A stretch of 64,000 bases of DNA from Echinometra lucunter (lineage: Eukaryota > Echinodermata > Echinoidea > Camarodonta > Echinometridae). The notes below the pieces were generated by a model. It worked only from the letters and a program-made list of their open reading frames with translations, did no database searches and was not told the DNA's origin. This document shows, one piece after another, positions 12,155-23,042 of this stretch (the first letter of the stretch is position 1; each line of letters opens with the position of its first letter). Where the stretch lies: assembly GCA_029962745.1 (NCBI GenBank), contig CM057156.1:2626114-2690113 (forward strand), written 5' to 3'. The position numbers and the translations under genes were made by a program.

Positions 12155-12844
12155 TGGGCAGGGGTTTCTGCATTTGTTGTCGAATCAAATAACAAATATA
12201 CAAACAATAGTAATAAATATACAACATGATTGTTCAGATTACAAATGTGACAGATAACAATGACAACAGCATAAAGACATGATAGAAAGGGACAAGTAGA
12301 AATAACGAAAAATGCAGGGGCCAGCTACCTTAAGCAAAATGTTTGAATGAATAGTAGCCAGGGGAAAGGGCTACATGGAAACCATAATGAATATAAATGT
12401 CTATATCATAAAAGTGATGTCACTTACTGAAAAAAAAATACTTACTACAAAAAAAGGGAATAGGGGGAAGGAAAGGGGTGCGGTGAAGACATAGTGTGTG
12501 CAAGTGGGTGCACGTGCAGGTGAGAAGTTTACGAATAAGTGGATAGCAGATACTTCTTTAACGAAGCTTTAAAAGAAAAAAAAGGGATACGGCGTGTTTA
12601 ATATTCTAAGGTAAATCGTTCCAAACATCTGGACCGTGATGTCTTATCGTTTTTGGAGCTATGATTAATTTTGGATTTGTTAAATGAAGATCTGATGAAT
12701 GTCGTGTAGGGCAGGAAAGGACATCTCTGTTGTAGATAAAAAAAAAATATTCTGAAAGGATATTGGTGTAGCGTTGGTGGAAAATTTATACATAAATATA
12801 GCAGTTTGATAGGTGTGAATATCGTTAATTTTCAATGTTTAAAC

Positions 12845-13042
12845 TTATGAAAATATAGGATCAGTATGGGCTAAATAATGAGAGTGAGAACAGATACGGA
12901 GTGTTTTCTTTTGAAGACGCAATATAGTGTCTATATTCATTTTGTTACTATTTCCCCATACTATGTTACAGTACAATATATGTAACAAAATAAATGGGTT
13001 ATATAGCATTAATAGTGATCTTTGTGAAAGATAATATTTCAA
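12845..13042 (-). pseudogene. Reverse transcriptase thumb-region fragment
   Basis: Sixty-five codons of the part of a LINE polymerase that follows the palm domain: LLMLYN, YCNIVWGNSNK, LQKKTLRICSHSHYLAHTDP. It belongs to the host element interrupted at 13178-13804 and is closed by a stop after DPIFS. The reading resumes in other frames down to about 12600. Confidence 0.75.
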
Positions 13043-13177
13043 TTTTTATAAAATGCCTATGCCTCTTGCTACCAACATGCTAATGTTACGAACGTGACTA
13101 TTCCAAGTTACATTTGAGTCGATCAATATACCTAGAAATTTTGTTTCTTGTTTTTCGGTAACGGGCATGTCATCAAT

Positions 13178-13804
13178 TCAATTCAATTCAATTCAATTTA
13201 TTTACCACTTGTGGGACGGAGCACCCTATCAGCATATGCTGTTTTTCGTAGGGGTCCATACACACATAATAAAAAACAATGTACAATGACAAGGTATAAC
13301 AAAATAATGATGATAAGAAACAAAACAACAAAACATAGATAGGTAAAAATTATACATAATACATATAGGAAAGGATAGCTAAGTATACATAGAACATAAA
13401 TATAACATTAAAAAGGCAACAACAAAGCAACTCAAAGTGAATAAGGAAAAAAAAAAGGAGTACGGGGGGGGGGTGGGAGGAGATAGGGGGAAAGAATGCA
13501 GGGGTCCTTAACGGCAATTCAATCGGAATTTAGGGGATATCGAGTTTTTTAAGATGATTTTTAAAGGAGGTTAAAGTGACACAAGGTGGTATTATCTTTT
13601 CAAGTGTATTCCACAACAAAGCGCCTCGATAGACGAAGCATCTTTTACCATAATTTGTCCTAGGCTGTGTTAACGTCAATTGGGTGTTTCCTGATCTAGT
13701 GTGATATCCGGTTTTACGTATGGAAAAGAGGTCACTAATATATTCAGGGGCAAGATTGTTGATCGTACGGAACATAGTAAGAGCTAGTTGCTTAGACCTA
13801 CGGG
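13178..13804 (-). mobile_element. Nested 5'-truncated CR1-like LINE copy, 3' end only
   Basis: A 627-bp 3' fragment of a related LINE inserted into the reverse transcriptase of the host LINE. It encodes the C-terminal tail (KQLALTMFRTINNLAPEYI, YHTRSGN, YRGALLWNTLE), then an AT-rich 3' UTR, and ends in the tandem tail (AATTG)n at 13178-13200. CATCAAT occurs at both edges (13171-13177 and 13805-13811) and is the probable target duplication, although it overlaps the tail repeat. 5' truncation and short tandem 3' tails are usual for CR1/L2 retrotransposition. Confidence 0.75.
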
Positions 13805-13811
13805 CATCAAT

Positions 13812-14580
13812 GAAAACATTATTACGAAATACATGAGTAGAATTAATGTGTTTAAAGTACATGAAGTTTGTTTTGTTTATATTGAGGGAAAGTTTATTGG
13901 ATTTAAACCACAATATAATTTCTTTAATTCTTGATTCAGAGTTGTAACAAGCATGTTTAAATTTTGGTGTGAATAAAATATGTTAGTATCATCTGCAAAT
14001 AAAACGTATGTTAGTAAAGGTGATGCATTGACAATATCATTCATATATATTAAAAACAGTAAGGGGCCTAAGATTGAGCCCTGTGGTACTCCACATTTCA
14101 CAGTACATATATTAGATGATATGGATTTGAAATTAATATACTGACGTCTATTATCTAAATAGTCCTTAAACCAGGAAAGTACGATCACTCTGATGCCATA
14201 TGTCTTTAATTTACATAATAATGATCCATTGTATCGAATGCCTTCGATAAATCCATAAAAACCCCAACAGTGTGCTCCTTTTTTGAACATGAATCGGTTA
14301 TTTTGTCGTAAAGTTGTAATATTGCATAGTCAGTCGAATGATTTTTTCTGAAGCCATATTGGTTGGGAATTAATAGCTTATTCATATCCACAAAAAAAAA
14401 GAGTATAAACGTTTGTAAACAATTTTTTCAAGTATTTTAGAAAAACTTGGTAACAACGAGATTGGGCGATAGTTTGCAACTTTTCATCTTTTTTATATAT
14501 TGGAATTATTTTGGCAAGTTTTAGTGAATCAGGAAAAAATTCCCTGGGAAAGAGATAGATTGAAAATATGTGCCATTTGT
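13812..14580 (-). pseudogene. Reverse transcriptase fragment, copy 1
   Basis: Decayed RNA-directed DNA polymerase of the CR1-like LINE. In order on the minus strand: FPDSLKLAKIIPIYKKDEK, then an out-of-frame NYRPISLLPSFSKILEK-like reading, NQYGFRKNHSTDYAILQLYD, motif A FMDLSKAFDTMDH, motif B GVPQGSILGPLLFLIYMND, and the catalytic FADD box at 13988-13999. The segment after FADD continues as WFKSNKLSLNINKTNFMYF up to the nested insertion. At least three frame changes are needed to read through, several at T/A runs, so no functional protein is made. The catalytic aspartates themselves are intact. Confidence 0.85.
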
Positions 14581-14876
14581 AGAGGTGTCGTGATCTGGTG
14601 GATTCGTCGCCGGACTTTAGACCACAAGGTTGGCGGTTCGAGTCCCGCCGTGGCACAAATGTCTTTTGGCAGACATTAATCTACGATTGCCACTCTCGAC
14701 CCAGGTGTAGTAAATGGGTTCCCGGTATGAAGAATTCCTTGAAATGGTAGAGCGCCTTCATGGCAGCCTTGATCAGTGCTGATAAAGCTGGGATAATCAT
14801 GGTAATACATTGGAGCGACAGCTAGGAGTGTCAATTCTGACAGACATGAGCGCAAATACAAGAACCCACTATCATT
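14581..14876 (+). mobile_element. tRNA-derived SINE, copy 1
   Basis: The head is tRNA-like and contains perfect RNA polymerase III boxes: A box TGGTGGATTCG (14596-14606) and B box GGTTCGAGTCC (14635-14645). A body follows with GCCACTCTCGACCCAGGTGT and a GCGCAAATACAAGAACCC-type end. The head begins GAGGTGTCGTG, the same start as the SINE at 51153. It abuts the truncated end of the LINE on the opposite strand. Loss of tRNA folding and the attached body make a real tRNA gene unlikely. Confidence 0.8.
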
Positions 14877-14959
14877 ATATTTGGAAGAAACAGAGCTATA
14901 ACTGCAAGGAGATGATTGGCAAGTTCACCTATAGAAAGACAATGAGATGTTGACAATAT

Positions 14960-15060
14960 TTATCATTTTAGATATCTTGTAGAAATATAGTGTATTTGAT
15001 GACGAAAGAACACTTCGACAATAACTAAGGGTGTTTTTTTTTTTCTAACGAGAGAACGAA
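14960..15060 (-). repeat. Single unit of the GAGCGAGC satellite-like family
   Basis: Read on the minus strand, the stretch with ACACCCTTAG...GAAGTGTTCTTTCGTC and an AAATACAC end matches the middle of the roughly 170-bp units at 28021-29100. It is diverged, and is duplicated at about 17690-17790. Confidence 0.4.
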
Positions 15061-15117
15061 ATGTATGGCTAATAATCTAGGTAGAAGCATCAGTTCCCCA
15101 TCTTAAAAACAAAAAAA

Positions 15118-15149
<32 letters not shown>

Positions 15150-15196
15150 GTTGCCCCAGACATTCCATTAGATTTATAAAGATCTTAGACTTAGAC

Positions 15197-15490
15197 TCAG
15201 TTTCTCATGCACTGGGTGGTGCATTGGGCAGCAAGCAGTCGCCATCTAGGTCGGTCATTGGCAGCCTCTTCTACCTCCGATGTGTTCAGATCTTTATTCC
15301 GGGCCTCTAAGTCCTTTTGGAAAGTCCGACGCCAAGTGTGTCTGGGGCGGCCTCTTTTCCTTTTTCCATTTGGTTGCCAGGTCATTGTAGTTTTAGAAGC
15401 GTACATTGATAGCATTCTTAGTACATGGCCTGCGAATCTCATCCTCCTTTCTTCTATTTCTTGGCTAAGAGGCTTCGTTCCAGTCTGTTA
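15197..15490 (-). pseudogene. C-terminal remnant of a second LINE polymerase, copy 1
   Basis: The minus strand reads KPLSQEIEER, then MRFAGHVLRM, TMTWQPNGKRKRGRPRHTWRR and NDRPRWRLLAAQC. This order (GHVxRM, GKRKRGRPxxTWRR, DRxxWR) is the recurrent C-terminal tail of RNA-directed DNA polymerases from non-LTR retrotransposons. It differs from the CR1-like element next door. Only the last 90-odd residues survive. An A-rich run on the plus strand (15106-15148) lies just beyond its 3' side. Confidence 0.7.
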
Positions 15491-15889
15491 ATATATTTTT
15501 GCGTTTGTGATGTGGTCCAAGTAATTAATGACCCTTAGAATCTTTATAAAGATCTACATCTGCAATGTTGTTTCAAATAATTCGTTGTGCGTGTGGGGTA
15601 GATTAGAGTGTGGCATAAATATGGGAAAAATTTGGGGTCACCACCAAAAATTTGTCGGCATATTTTCAGGTCTTACAAGCCATTCAAAATGTTCCATGCC
15701 TCCCGCCCCCCCCCCCTTCCCCCACTCGGTTGCTTTGCTCCCTCGGCACCAGTGATTCCCCCAACCGCGAATACAAATCAAGGCCCATGCTGCATGGCTA
15801 GTGAAATTTAAAATTACCATCTTATTGAGCCCCACAGACGGTTTGGAAGCGAGCACGAATTTGGGGTTTTCGGATTTTCTCATAAAATG

Positions 15890-16637
15890 TTGTATTCTTA
15901 CTTCTGATACCATTCTTGAACCTCAATTTAAAGTCGTCATCATGACGTATAGGTCAATAACGAAATGGCGCGGGCACCTGAATTCCATACTTCTTCCCGA
16001 CAGACGGATGTCTCTTTACTCAGCGTCCTTTCGTGGGTATACCGATTCGGGTTCGCGTCCTTCTGCTGGGAACTCAATTTACGTAATTTGGGCGTTTCTG
16101 TTTCTGAAGGATACAATGTTAACGATAAGAAAGCCCTTCGATTGTTTACAAGTAATAGGGTATCATTGTTGAATACTAAATCTTCGTTTATTTTGAAATG
16201 TTGACAAAACGGACGGAGAAATAATACATTGGTTAAAGGTAAGGTCAAAAATTCATTGGAGTTGTTCTCCAACACGTACTTTTCGCGAACTCGCCCGACA
16301 GAAGGTCGCGAACAATCAGGTCAGAATTTTCGGATTTTCTGATCGAAGTATTAAGAATTTCCTGCTCTTTCTCCTGATACAGCTCTTCAACCTCAATTCG
16401 ACGTCATTATGACTTAATGAGTCTATATGAAGACGACGAGGGCACATGAATTTAAAACCTATTTCCGGCAGAAGGACGACTTATTGTGAATCTTTGATAA
16501 TTAGTACGCAAAAATAATACCCTGGCTAGCAGTTACAGTTTAATAGGTCAAAACTTCAACGCGGTTTTCTTAAAACGTACTTTTCGCAAGCTCGCGCGTT
16601 TCCATCATTCTGTCGGCAACACAACGATTTACATATA
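15890..16637. repeat. Diverged direct repeat of about 430 bp within unit 1
   Basis: Two related blocks follow each other. The first has CTTGAACCTCAATTTAAAG, CGTCATCATGACG, a GGGCACCTGAATTCC stretch and ends with AACACGTACTTTTCGCGAAC. The second has CTTCAACCTCAATTCG, CGTCATTATGAC, GGGCACATGAATTTAAAACC and ends AAACGTACTTTTCGCAAGC. They are probably units of a satellite-like transposon interior. The same occurs at about 18620-19368 in unit 2. Confidence 0.5.
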
Positions 16638-17310
16638 CCACAATATAATTTCTTTAATTCTTGATTCAGAGTTGTAACAAGCATGTTTAAATTTTGGTGT
16701 GAATAAAATATGTTAGTATCATCTGCAAATAAAACGTATGTTAGTAAAGGTGATGCATTGACAATATCATTCATATATATTAAAAACAGTAAGGGGCCTA
16801 AGATTGAGCCCTGTGGTACTCCACATTTCACAGTACATATATTAGATGATATGGATTTGAAATTAACATACTGACGTCTATTATCTAAATAGTCCTTAAA
16901 CCAGGAAAGTACGATCACTCTGATGCCATATGTCTTTAATTTACATAATAATGATCCATTGTATCGAATGCCTTCGATAAATCCATAAAAACCCCAACAG
17001 TGTGCTCCTTTTTTGAACATGAATCGGTTATTTTGTCGTAAAGTTGTAATATTGCATAGTCAGTCGAATGATTTTTTCTGAAGCCATATTGGTTGGGAAT
17101 TAATAGCTTATTCATATCCACAAAAAAAAAGAGTATAAACGTTTGTAAACAATTTTTTCAAGTATTTTAGAAAAACTTGGTAACAACGAGATTGGGCGAT
17201 AGTTTGCAACTTTTCATCTTTTTTATATATTGGAATTATTTTGGCAAGTTTTAGTGAATCAGGAAAAAATTCCCTGGGAAAGAGATAGATTGAAAATATG
17301 TGCCATTTGT
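16638..17310 (-). pseudogene. Reverse transcriptase fragment, copy 2
   Basis: Duplicate of the copy 1 reverse-transcriptase fragment, cut at its C-terminal side by the duplication breakpoint at 16638. Motif A (FMDLSKAFDTMDH), motif B and FADD are present with the same frameshifts as copy 1. Reading past the breakpoint adds unrelated residues from the unit end. Confidence 0.85.
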
Positions 17311-17606
17311 AGAGGTGTCGTGATCTGGTGGATTCGTCGCCGGACTTTAGACCACAAGGTTGGCGGTTCGAGTCCCGCCGTGGCACAAATGTCTTTTGGC
17401 AGACATTAATCTACGATTGCCACTCTCGACCCAGGTGTAGTAAATGGGTTCCCGGTATGAAGAATTCCTTGAAATGGTAGAGCGCCTTCATGGCAGCCTT
17501 GATCAGTGCTGATAAAGCTGGGATAATCATGGTAATACATTGGAGCGACAGCTAGGAGTGTCAATTCTGACAGACATGAGCGCAAATACAAGAACCCACT
17601 ATCATT
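17311..17606 (+). mobile_element. tRNA-derived SINE, copy 2
   Basis: Duplicate of the SINE at 14581, carried by the 2.73-kb tandem duplication. The A box (17326-17336) and B box (17365-17375) are unchanged, so both copies could in principle still recruit RNA polymerase III. Confidence 0.8.
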
Positions 17607-17839
17607 ATATTTGGAAGAAACAGAGCTATAACTGCAAGGAGATGATTGGCAAGTTCACCTATAGAAAGACAATGAGATGTTGACAATATTTATCATTTTA
17701 GATATCTTGTAGAAATATAGTGTATTTGATGACGAAAGAACACTTCGACAATAACTAAGGGTGTTTTTTTTTTTCTAACGAGAGAACGAAATGTATGGCT
17801 AATAATCTAGGTAGAAGCATCAGTTCCCCATCTTAAAAA

Positions 17840-17877
<38 letters not shown>

Positions 17878-17924
17878 GTTGCCCCAGACATTCCATTAGA
17901 TTTATAAAGATCTTAGACTTAGAC

Positions 17925-18218
17925 TCAGTTTCTCATGCACTGGGTGGTGCATTGGGCAGCAAGCAGTCGCCATCTAGGTCGGTCATTGGCAGCCTCTTCT
18001 ACCTCCGATGTGTTCAGATCTTTATTCCGGGCCTCTAAGTCCTTTTGGAAAGTCCGACGCCAAGTGTGTCTGGGGCGGCCTCTTTTCCTTTTTCCATTTG
18101 GTTGCCAGGTCATTGTAGTTTTAGAAGCGTACATTGATAGCATTCTTAGTACATGGCCTGCGAATCTCATCCTCCTTTCTTCTATTTCTTGGCTAAGAGG
18201 CTTCGTTCCAGTCTGTTA
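17925..18218 (-). pseudogene. C-terminal remnant of a second LINE polymerase, copy 2
   Basis: Duplicate of the remnant at 15197, with the same predicted residues including GKRKRGRPRHTWRR. The neighbouring A tract is slightly different in length and purity, which is the clearest difference between the duplication units. Confidence 0.7.
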
Positions 18219-19368
18219 ATATATTTTTGCGTTTGTGATGTGGTCCAAGTAATTAATGACCCTTAGAATCTTTATAAAGATCTACATCTGCAATGTTGTT
18301 TCAAATAATTCGTTGTGCGTGTGGGGTAGATTAGAGTGTGGCATAAATATGGGAAAAATTTGGGGTCACCACCAAAAATTTGTCGGCATATTTTCAGGTC
18401 TTACAAGCCATTCAAAATGTTCCATGCCTCCCGCCCCCCCCCCCCTTCCCCCACTCGGTTGCTTTGCTCCCTCGGCACCAGTGATTCCCCCAACCGCGAA
18501 TACAAATCAAGGCCCATGCTGCATGGCTAGTGAAATTTAAAAATTACCATCTTATTGAGCCCCACAGACGGTTTGGAAGCGAGCACGAATTTGGGGGTTT
18601 TCGGATTTTCTCATAAAATGTTGTATTCTTACTTCTGATACCATTCTTGAACCTCAATTTAAAGTCGTCATCATGACGTATAGGTCAATAACGAAATGGC
18701 GCGGGCACCTGAATTCCATACTTCTTCCCGACAGACGGATGTCTCTTTACTCAGCGTCCTTTCGTGGGTATACCGATTCGGGTTCGCGTCCTTCTGCTGG
18801 GAACTCAATTTACGTAATTTGGGCGTTTCTGTTTCTGAAGGATACAATGTTAACGATAAGAAAGCCCTTCGATTGTTTACAAGTAATAGGGTATCATTGT
18901 TGAATACTAAATCTTCGTTTATTTTGAAATGTTGACAAAACGGACGGAGAAATAATACATTGGTTAAAGGTAAGGTCAAAAATTCATTGGAGTTGTTCTC
19001 CAACACGTACTTTTCGCGAACTCGCCCGACAGAAGGTCGCGAACAATCAGGTCAGAATTTTCGGATTTTCTGATCGAAGTATTAAGAATTTCCTGCTCTT
19101 TCTCCTGATACAGCTCTTCAACCTCAATTCGACGTCATTATGACTTAATGAGTCTATATGAAGACGACGAGGGCACATGAATTTAAAACCTATTTCCGGC
19201 AGAAGGACGACTTAGTGTGAATCTTTGATAATTAGTACGCAAAAATAATACCCTGGCTAGCAGTTAAAGTTTAATAGGTCAAAACTTCAACGCGGTTTTC
19301 TTAAAACGTACTTTTCGCAAGCTCGCGCGTTTCCATCATTCTGTCGGCAACACAACGATTTACATATA

Positions 19369-19482
19369 GAGTTCATGACAAATGTCAAGGACATAATGAA
19401 TTTCCTCCAACTATTAGTAGCTACAGTATATATTAGTTAGATATAAAACTAAATCACTATGTTTACAAAACCTAAATCCCTA
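19369..19482. other. Unique sequence after the tandem duplication
   Basis: Begins GAGTTCATGACAAATG right after the breakpoint. No feature recognised. Confidence 0.4.
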
Positions 19483-20120
19483 AATCCGTTTCGGGAAGTG
19501 GGGGGGGGGTGATCGAAATGTTTTGCCGAATTTTTTAGCGCGGACTCACATACGAGTGCGGTGAAAAAAACGAGTACACACGTTTACCCACCATGCCCAC
19601 CCGTACACACACCCGCACACACCCATGTAACTTTCGGGACGTTCTAAACCTATTTGTTTTTTAATAGCGGTTAAAACATAAATTTTTACTGCTATAAACG
19701 TCGCTTCTGATAGATTTATCAATTATTTCAACAACTGATTGACTGAATTTAATTCTTTGAAAAGATGGTTGAAATTTGGTACCAATGATTCCTAGAAACA
19801 GCTACAAACACCTGCGTAAATCCGTAAATGTTTCGTGAAGGGGCGGGGGATGATCGAAATGGTATGCCGAAATATGTAGCGGGAACTAACACACACACAC
19901 ACCCATCCTCCCTCCCTCCCTCCCTCCCTCCCTCCCTCCCTCCCTAACCAGCCCACACACGCACACGTACACATACTCTCGAGACCTTCTAATCCTATTT
20001 TGGATTTTGATATCATTTCAAATATAAATTCATTACAATAACCGTCGTTAATTATGAATTATCCAAAATTTCAACAGCTGATTGATCAAAATACTACTTT
20101 CTTCTTTGAAAAGTGGGGTA
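19483..20120 (+). repeat. Two diverged direct repeats of about 320 bp
   Basis: The blocks at 19483-19775 and 19813-20120 share in order TAAATCCGT, a G run, TGATCGAAATG, TATGCCGAA-like, a CACACA-rich part, a GACxTTCTAA block, and CAAC[AT]GCTGATTGA-like, then TTCTTTGAAAAG. The second contains a (CCCT)n tract (19908-19944). GGATTTACGCCATTGG at about 20164-20179 resembles the complement of a MITE end. Probably the interior of a decayed transposon. Confidence 0.5.
19905..19945. repeat. (CCCT)n microsatellite
   Basis: About nine CCCT units. It gives rise to a GGREGGREGG-type reading on the minus strand, which is not a gene. Confidence 0.9.
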
Positions 20121-20180
20121 CATTAATTTTGTATACACCATCCCCCCCCCCCTCTCTAAAAAGTGGATTTACGCCATTGG

Positions 20181-21828
20181 CTACATGGCAGATAGAGATG
20201 AAATGTGGTCTTTTATTGAAGAAGCGTGAATGATGAAGATCTCCTTACAAGGACCACACCTCATCATGCGCTAATTAATTTTGCACAATACTCGTTTGCT
20301 ACCTTGTCAAAAGCTAAGCATTCTCATTTACACAGTATAACCTACACTAGCATGACTTGCATGGCTTAGTTCAGATGCAGACAATGCCTTCAAACCCTAG
20401 GAGAATTTGCAGTTATGTTTATTTTCATAAGAATACTGGGTTTAATCAGTTTTTTTTTTTTATTTATTATGGTGATGATGGTGACAGATCATTTTCTATT
20501 ATTATAACATTTTGAAAGTACTATATGCATAAATCTTAATGTAGTAGCTTCAAGGCTACCAATAAAATAAACTCGATATTATTTTGTTCATTTCTTATTT
20601 ATTTTCAAGAAAAGAAGACACGTTTTAAGGTTAGGATATTTCAGAGCGTCCTACTTCAATTTGGGGTGAAAGATTCCACTCAGGTTTGATATTCCTATCA
20701 GAAACACGTCTCGTTCACTTATATTGGATTCAACTCTCAATTTAATGTGACTTGAACATTAGTACTATTCCATTTCGGTGATATATCCCTTCGTAGGGTT
20801 TAAAATGCCTATATATATATAGAATTGGGGTTATAGAAATCAAGCATTCTGATCAATCAACATGGTGTCATTTTGTCGCATACAATATTCTTCTTCCCTT
20901 CTCCCTGACTTCGATGTCAACGACTTTTATAGACCTCTTGGTTAACTGATGACCTTTTCAAGCATCCTAACGACTTTCGTAGATGCATGCCTTTTTGTTC
21001 TTTTTGAGGTTAAATTGTTTTGTATATGTCGTGACTTCGAGAAGTACTTCCCAAAACGCATATAGCTGAATTCATATTCTCAAAACTGCATTCAAAACCT
21101 AGTTACATCCAAAATATACTTAAGCTACATTTTTATCAATCTTCCTGGCATGCCTGAAGGCATGGAAGGGGCATATGTTAGAAAAAAAGGCAGGCGCATG
21201 CCAGTGAAATGGTAAGAAAAACCCTTTTTAAAACTAGCGTAGGTTATATTTGGAGCTTGATTTCTAGATTTTTTTTTTTACATCTGTAGACTATACATCA
21301 GATTGTTAAATGCTTGTATAAGTCCTTGGTAATCACCTTTTCGATAATCCCGAATGTGTGGGTGTTAAGGTATAACAACAACAAGTCGTGTAGCGTCGGT
21401 GGAATTGAGCATGGGGTGGGGGCATTTGTCAATTAATCAGATGATGGAGATGGGCATGATGGGAGCAAAGTGACCGACTGTGGATGGTGTGGAAGAGGTC
21501 ATTTTATCTTCTCTTCACTTTTCCTTTGCCCCTCTCTCATTCTATCTAACACACTCTCTCTATGTCTCTCTCACTCGTTATCTCTTTATTTCTCTCTCCT
21601 CTTCCTCATTCATTCACGGCTTCCTATTTCAAGCACATCTAATGTAGCTAAGCCATTTCATGATAATACATTTTGTTGAACGTCTATATGGGCTGCATTT
21701 CGTTTAACATTACCTTCTTCTTTTCCTTCTTCGGACTTCTTCATTGTGTCTGTTCATTGGCTTCTCCGTCTTTCTCTCCTCCTCCTCCTCCTTCCTCATC
21801 TTCTTCGTGTCTCCTCCTTTTTATTTTC
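20181..21828. other. No recognisable gene
   Basis: AT-rich intergenic sequence with a CT-rich tract at 21500-21610. No homology or transposon ends recognised. Confidence 0.4.
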
Positions 21829-22002
21829 CTTCTTCTTCTTCTTCTTGTTCTTCTTGTTCTTCTTCTTGTTCTTCTTCTTCTTCTTCTTCTTCTTCTTCTT
21901 CTTCTTCTTCTTCTTCTTCTTCTTCTTCTTCTTCTTCTTCTTCTTCTTCTTCTTCTTCTTCTTCATCTTCTTCTTCTTCATCTTCTTCTTCTTCTTCTCC
22001 TC
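21829..22002. repeat. Long (TTC)n microsatellite
   Basis: About 170 bp of nearly pure TTC with a few TTG and ATC interruptions, kept in phase. The poly-Leu, poly-Ser, poly-Phe and poly-Lys frames over it are artefacts. Pure GAA/TTC tracts of this length can form triplex DNA. Confidence 0.95.
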
Positions 22003-22837
22003 CTTATTCGTGTACGTGAATGTGCTAAAGATGAACACGTGCGTTACAAGTAAGTTGTGGGCGTCATTTTGGGTGGAGTTAATGGATACGCAGTACTGTC
22101 CGCCAAATTTCTTCTATAAATGGACAGTGACCGTCTGATGGTAAGTTGAGAATACTGTCGCATGAGTGATTTAAACATAACCCAGACTGTCGCCACTAAA
22201 AAATCCCTTTCATCCAAAGAATGGATTGAATATTTTGATTTCTCTTGATGATGCTCCGGGGAAATATACAGCATATATTCTACATACAATATGTGAAATA
22301 ATCCGGAGGTGGGGGGGGGGGGGGAGGGGGTCATAGTCTAGCTATGACTTACTTCAATTTCATCTGTTAGGTTTGCAAAGGTTACTGACATCATTTTCTT
22401 GTATCCTGCTTTAGAGCTTGTGCTGCACTTTTACCACGCATAAAATCGATTCAAGCTTGGAGACCAGTTCGGGTTTGTTTATTTTCTCTAAAGAATTGAA
22501 AATGACTTCACATCTTAGCATGATGACTGTGCTGACTTTGAGTCGCTTTGTGAAAACAAGCAACCAGCAGAAAATAATTCATTCTTTTGACCTGTTCATT
22601 TCATTGCTGGATACGGAATCTAAAAACACTTTTACTTTTAAAATCCTTCCAACTTCTAGACCCCCCCCCCCCTCATTCTTTCATTCTATTCCTCTCATTT
22701 TAGTTCCTTCAATTCATCTATTGACCAGTCCAGCATTTGTTGATTTTCTGTGAAGAAATCAAAGCAGGACTGGACACTAGAATAAAACTGAATCTAGTGG
22801 TTCGACTGACCAATTGCATTGTATTTATCGTCTTTTT
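22003..22837. other. No recognisable gene
   Basis: Contains a G run (22311-22329), a C run (22661-22672) and an imperfect hairpin AGTCCAGCATTTGTTGATTT / AAATCAAAGCAGGACT at about 22727-22773. No coding similarity. Confidence 0.4.
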
Positions 22838-23042
22838 GTGAGACATTAATCCACAATTGCCACTCTCTACCCAGGTGTATCACATAGGTACCCTGTAGGA
22901 GCATTTTCCTTGAAATAGCCGCCTTGCTATAGCCGGGTTAATAACAGTGGAGCGCAAGGAGCGTCAATTTTTACAGACATGAGCGTTACACAAGAACCCA
23001 CTATCATTGTCATTATCATTATTATCATTATTATTATTACTT
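22838..23042 (+). mobile_element. Head-less tRNA-SINE body
   Basis: GACATTAATCCACAATTGCC, CTCTACCCAGGTGTATCACA, then GACATGAGCGTTACACAAGA and a (CATTAT)n-like tail. It matches the body of the SINEs at 14581 and 17311 but lacks the pol III boxes. Confidence 0.65.

Larger units (their letters stand above)
12155..14580 (-). mobile_element. CR1/L2-like non-LTR retrotransposon, 5'-truncated, split by a nested copy
   Basis: Host element on the minus strand. From 14580 to 13812 it encodes finger and palm segments of a reverse transcriptase. After the inserted copy (13178-13804) it resumes at 13170 with TEKQETKFLGILID, then YCNIVWGNSNK and ICSHSHYLAHTDP (13042-12845), then RHHGPDVWNDLP near 12640, and a 3' UTR reaching about 12155. 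The reading VFID before the insertion and DMPVTEK after it join naturally, which shows that the two parts were one gene. A stop and several frameshifts make it inactive. The 5' half (endonuclease) is missing; a SINE abuts it at 14581. The exact 3' end is uncertain. Confidence 0.8.
13908..16637. repeat. Tandem segmental duplication, unit 1 (2,730 bp)
   Basis: Unit 1 of a head-to-tail duplication. It starts inside the LINE reverse transcriptase (CCACAATATAATTTC) and ends with CAACGATTTACATATA. The next unit follows without a spacer. Only scattered differences were seen by eye: T/C near 14137, A-run and C-run length changes, and single bases in the last 700 bp. No longer homology was seen at the breakpoints, so origin by non-homologous joining, or an assembly duplicate of two haplotypes, is possible. 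Confidence 0.9.
16638..19368. repeat. Tandem segmental duplication, unit 2 (2,731 bp)
   Basis: The second unit repeats everything in 13908-16637 in the same order and strand: the reverse-transcriptase part, the tRNA-SINE, the LINE C-terminus and the satellite-like end. After the final TTTACATATA at 19368 the sequence becomes unique (GAGTTCATG). The near identity implies a very recent event or an assembly redundancy. Confidence 0.9.

Noticed and set aside
14582..14655. Functional tRNA gene with perfect A and B boxes
   Set aside because: The stems do not fold into a cloverleaf, and the sequence runs into a SINE body that is repeated elsewhere.
15940..16275. A 111-codon frame, repeated at 18671-19006, as a conserved gene
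   Set aside because: The two copies are identical only because of the 2.73-kb duplication. The frame lies in satellite-like repeats and resembles no protein.
21673..22138. Reading frames of 80-130 codons over the TTC tract (poly-Leu, poly-Phe, poly-Lys)
   Set aside because: They are produced entirely by the trinucleotide repeat, on both strands and in all frames.
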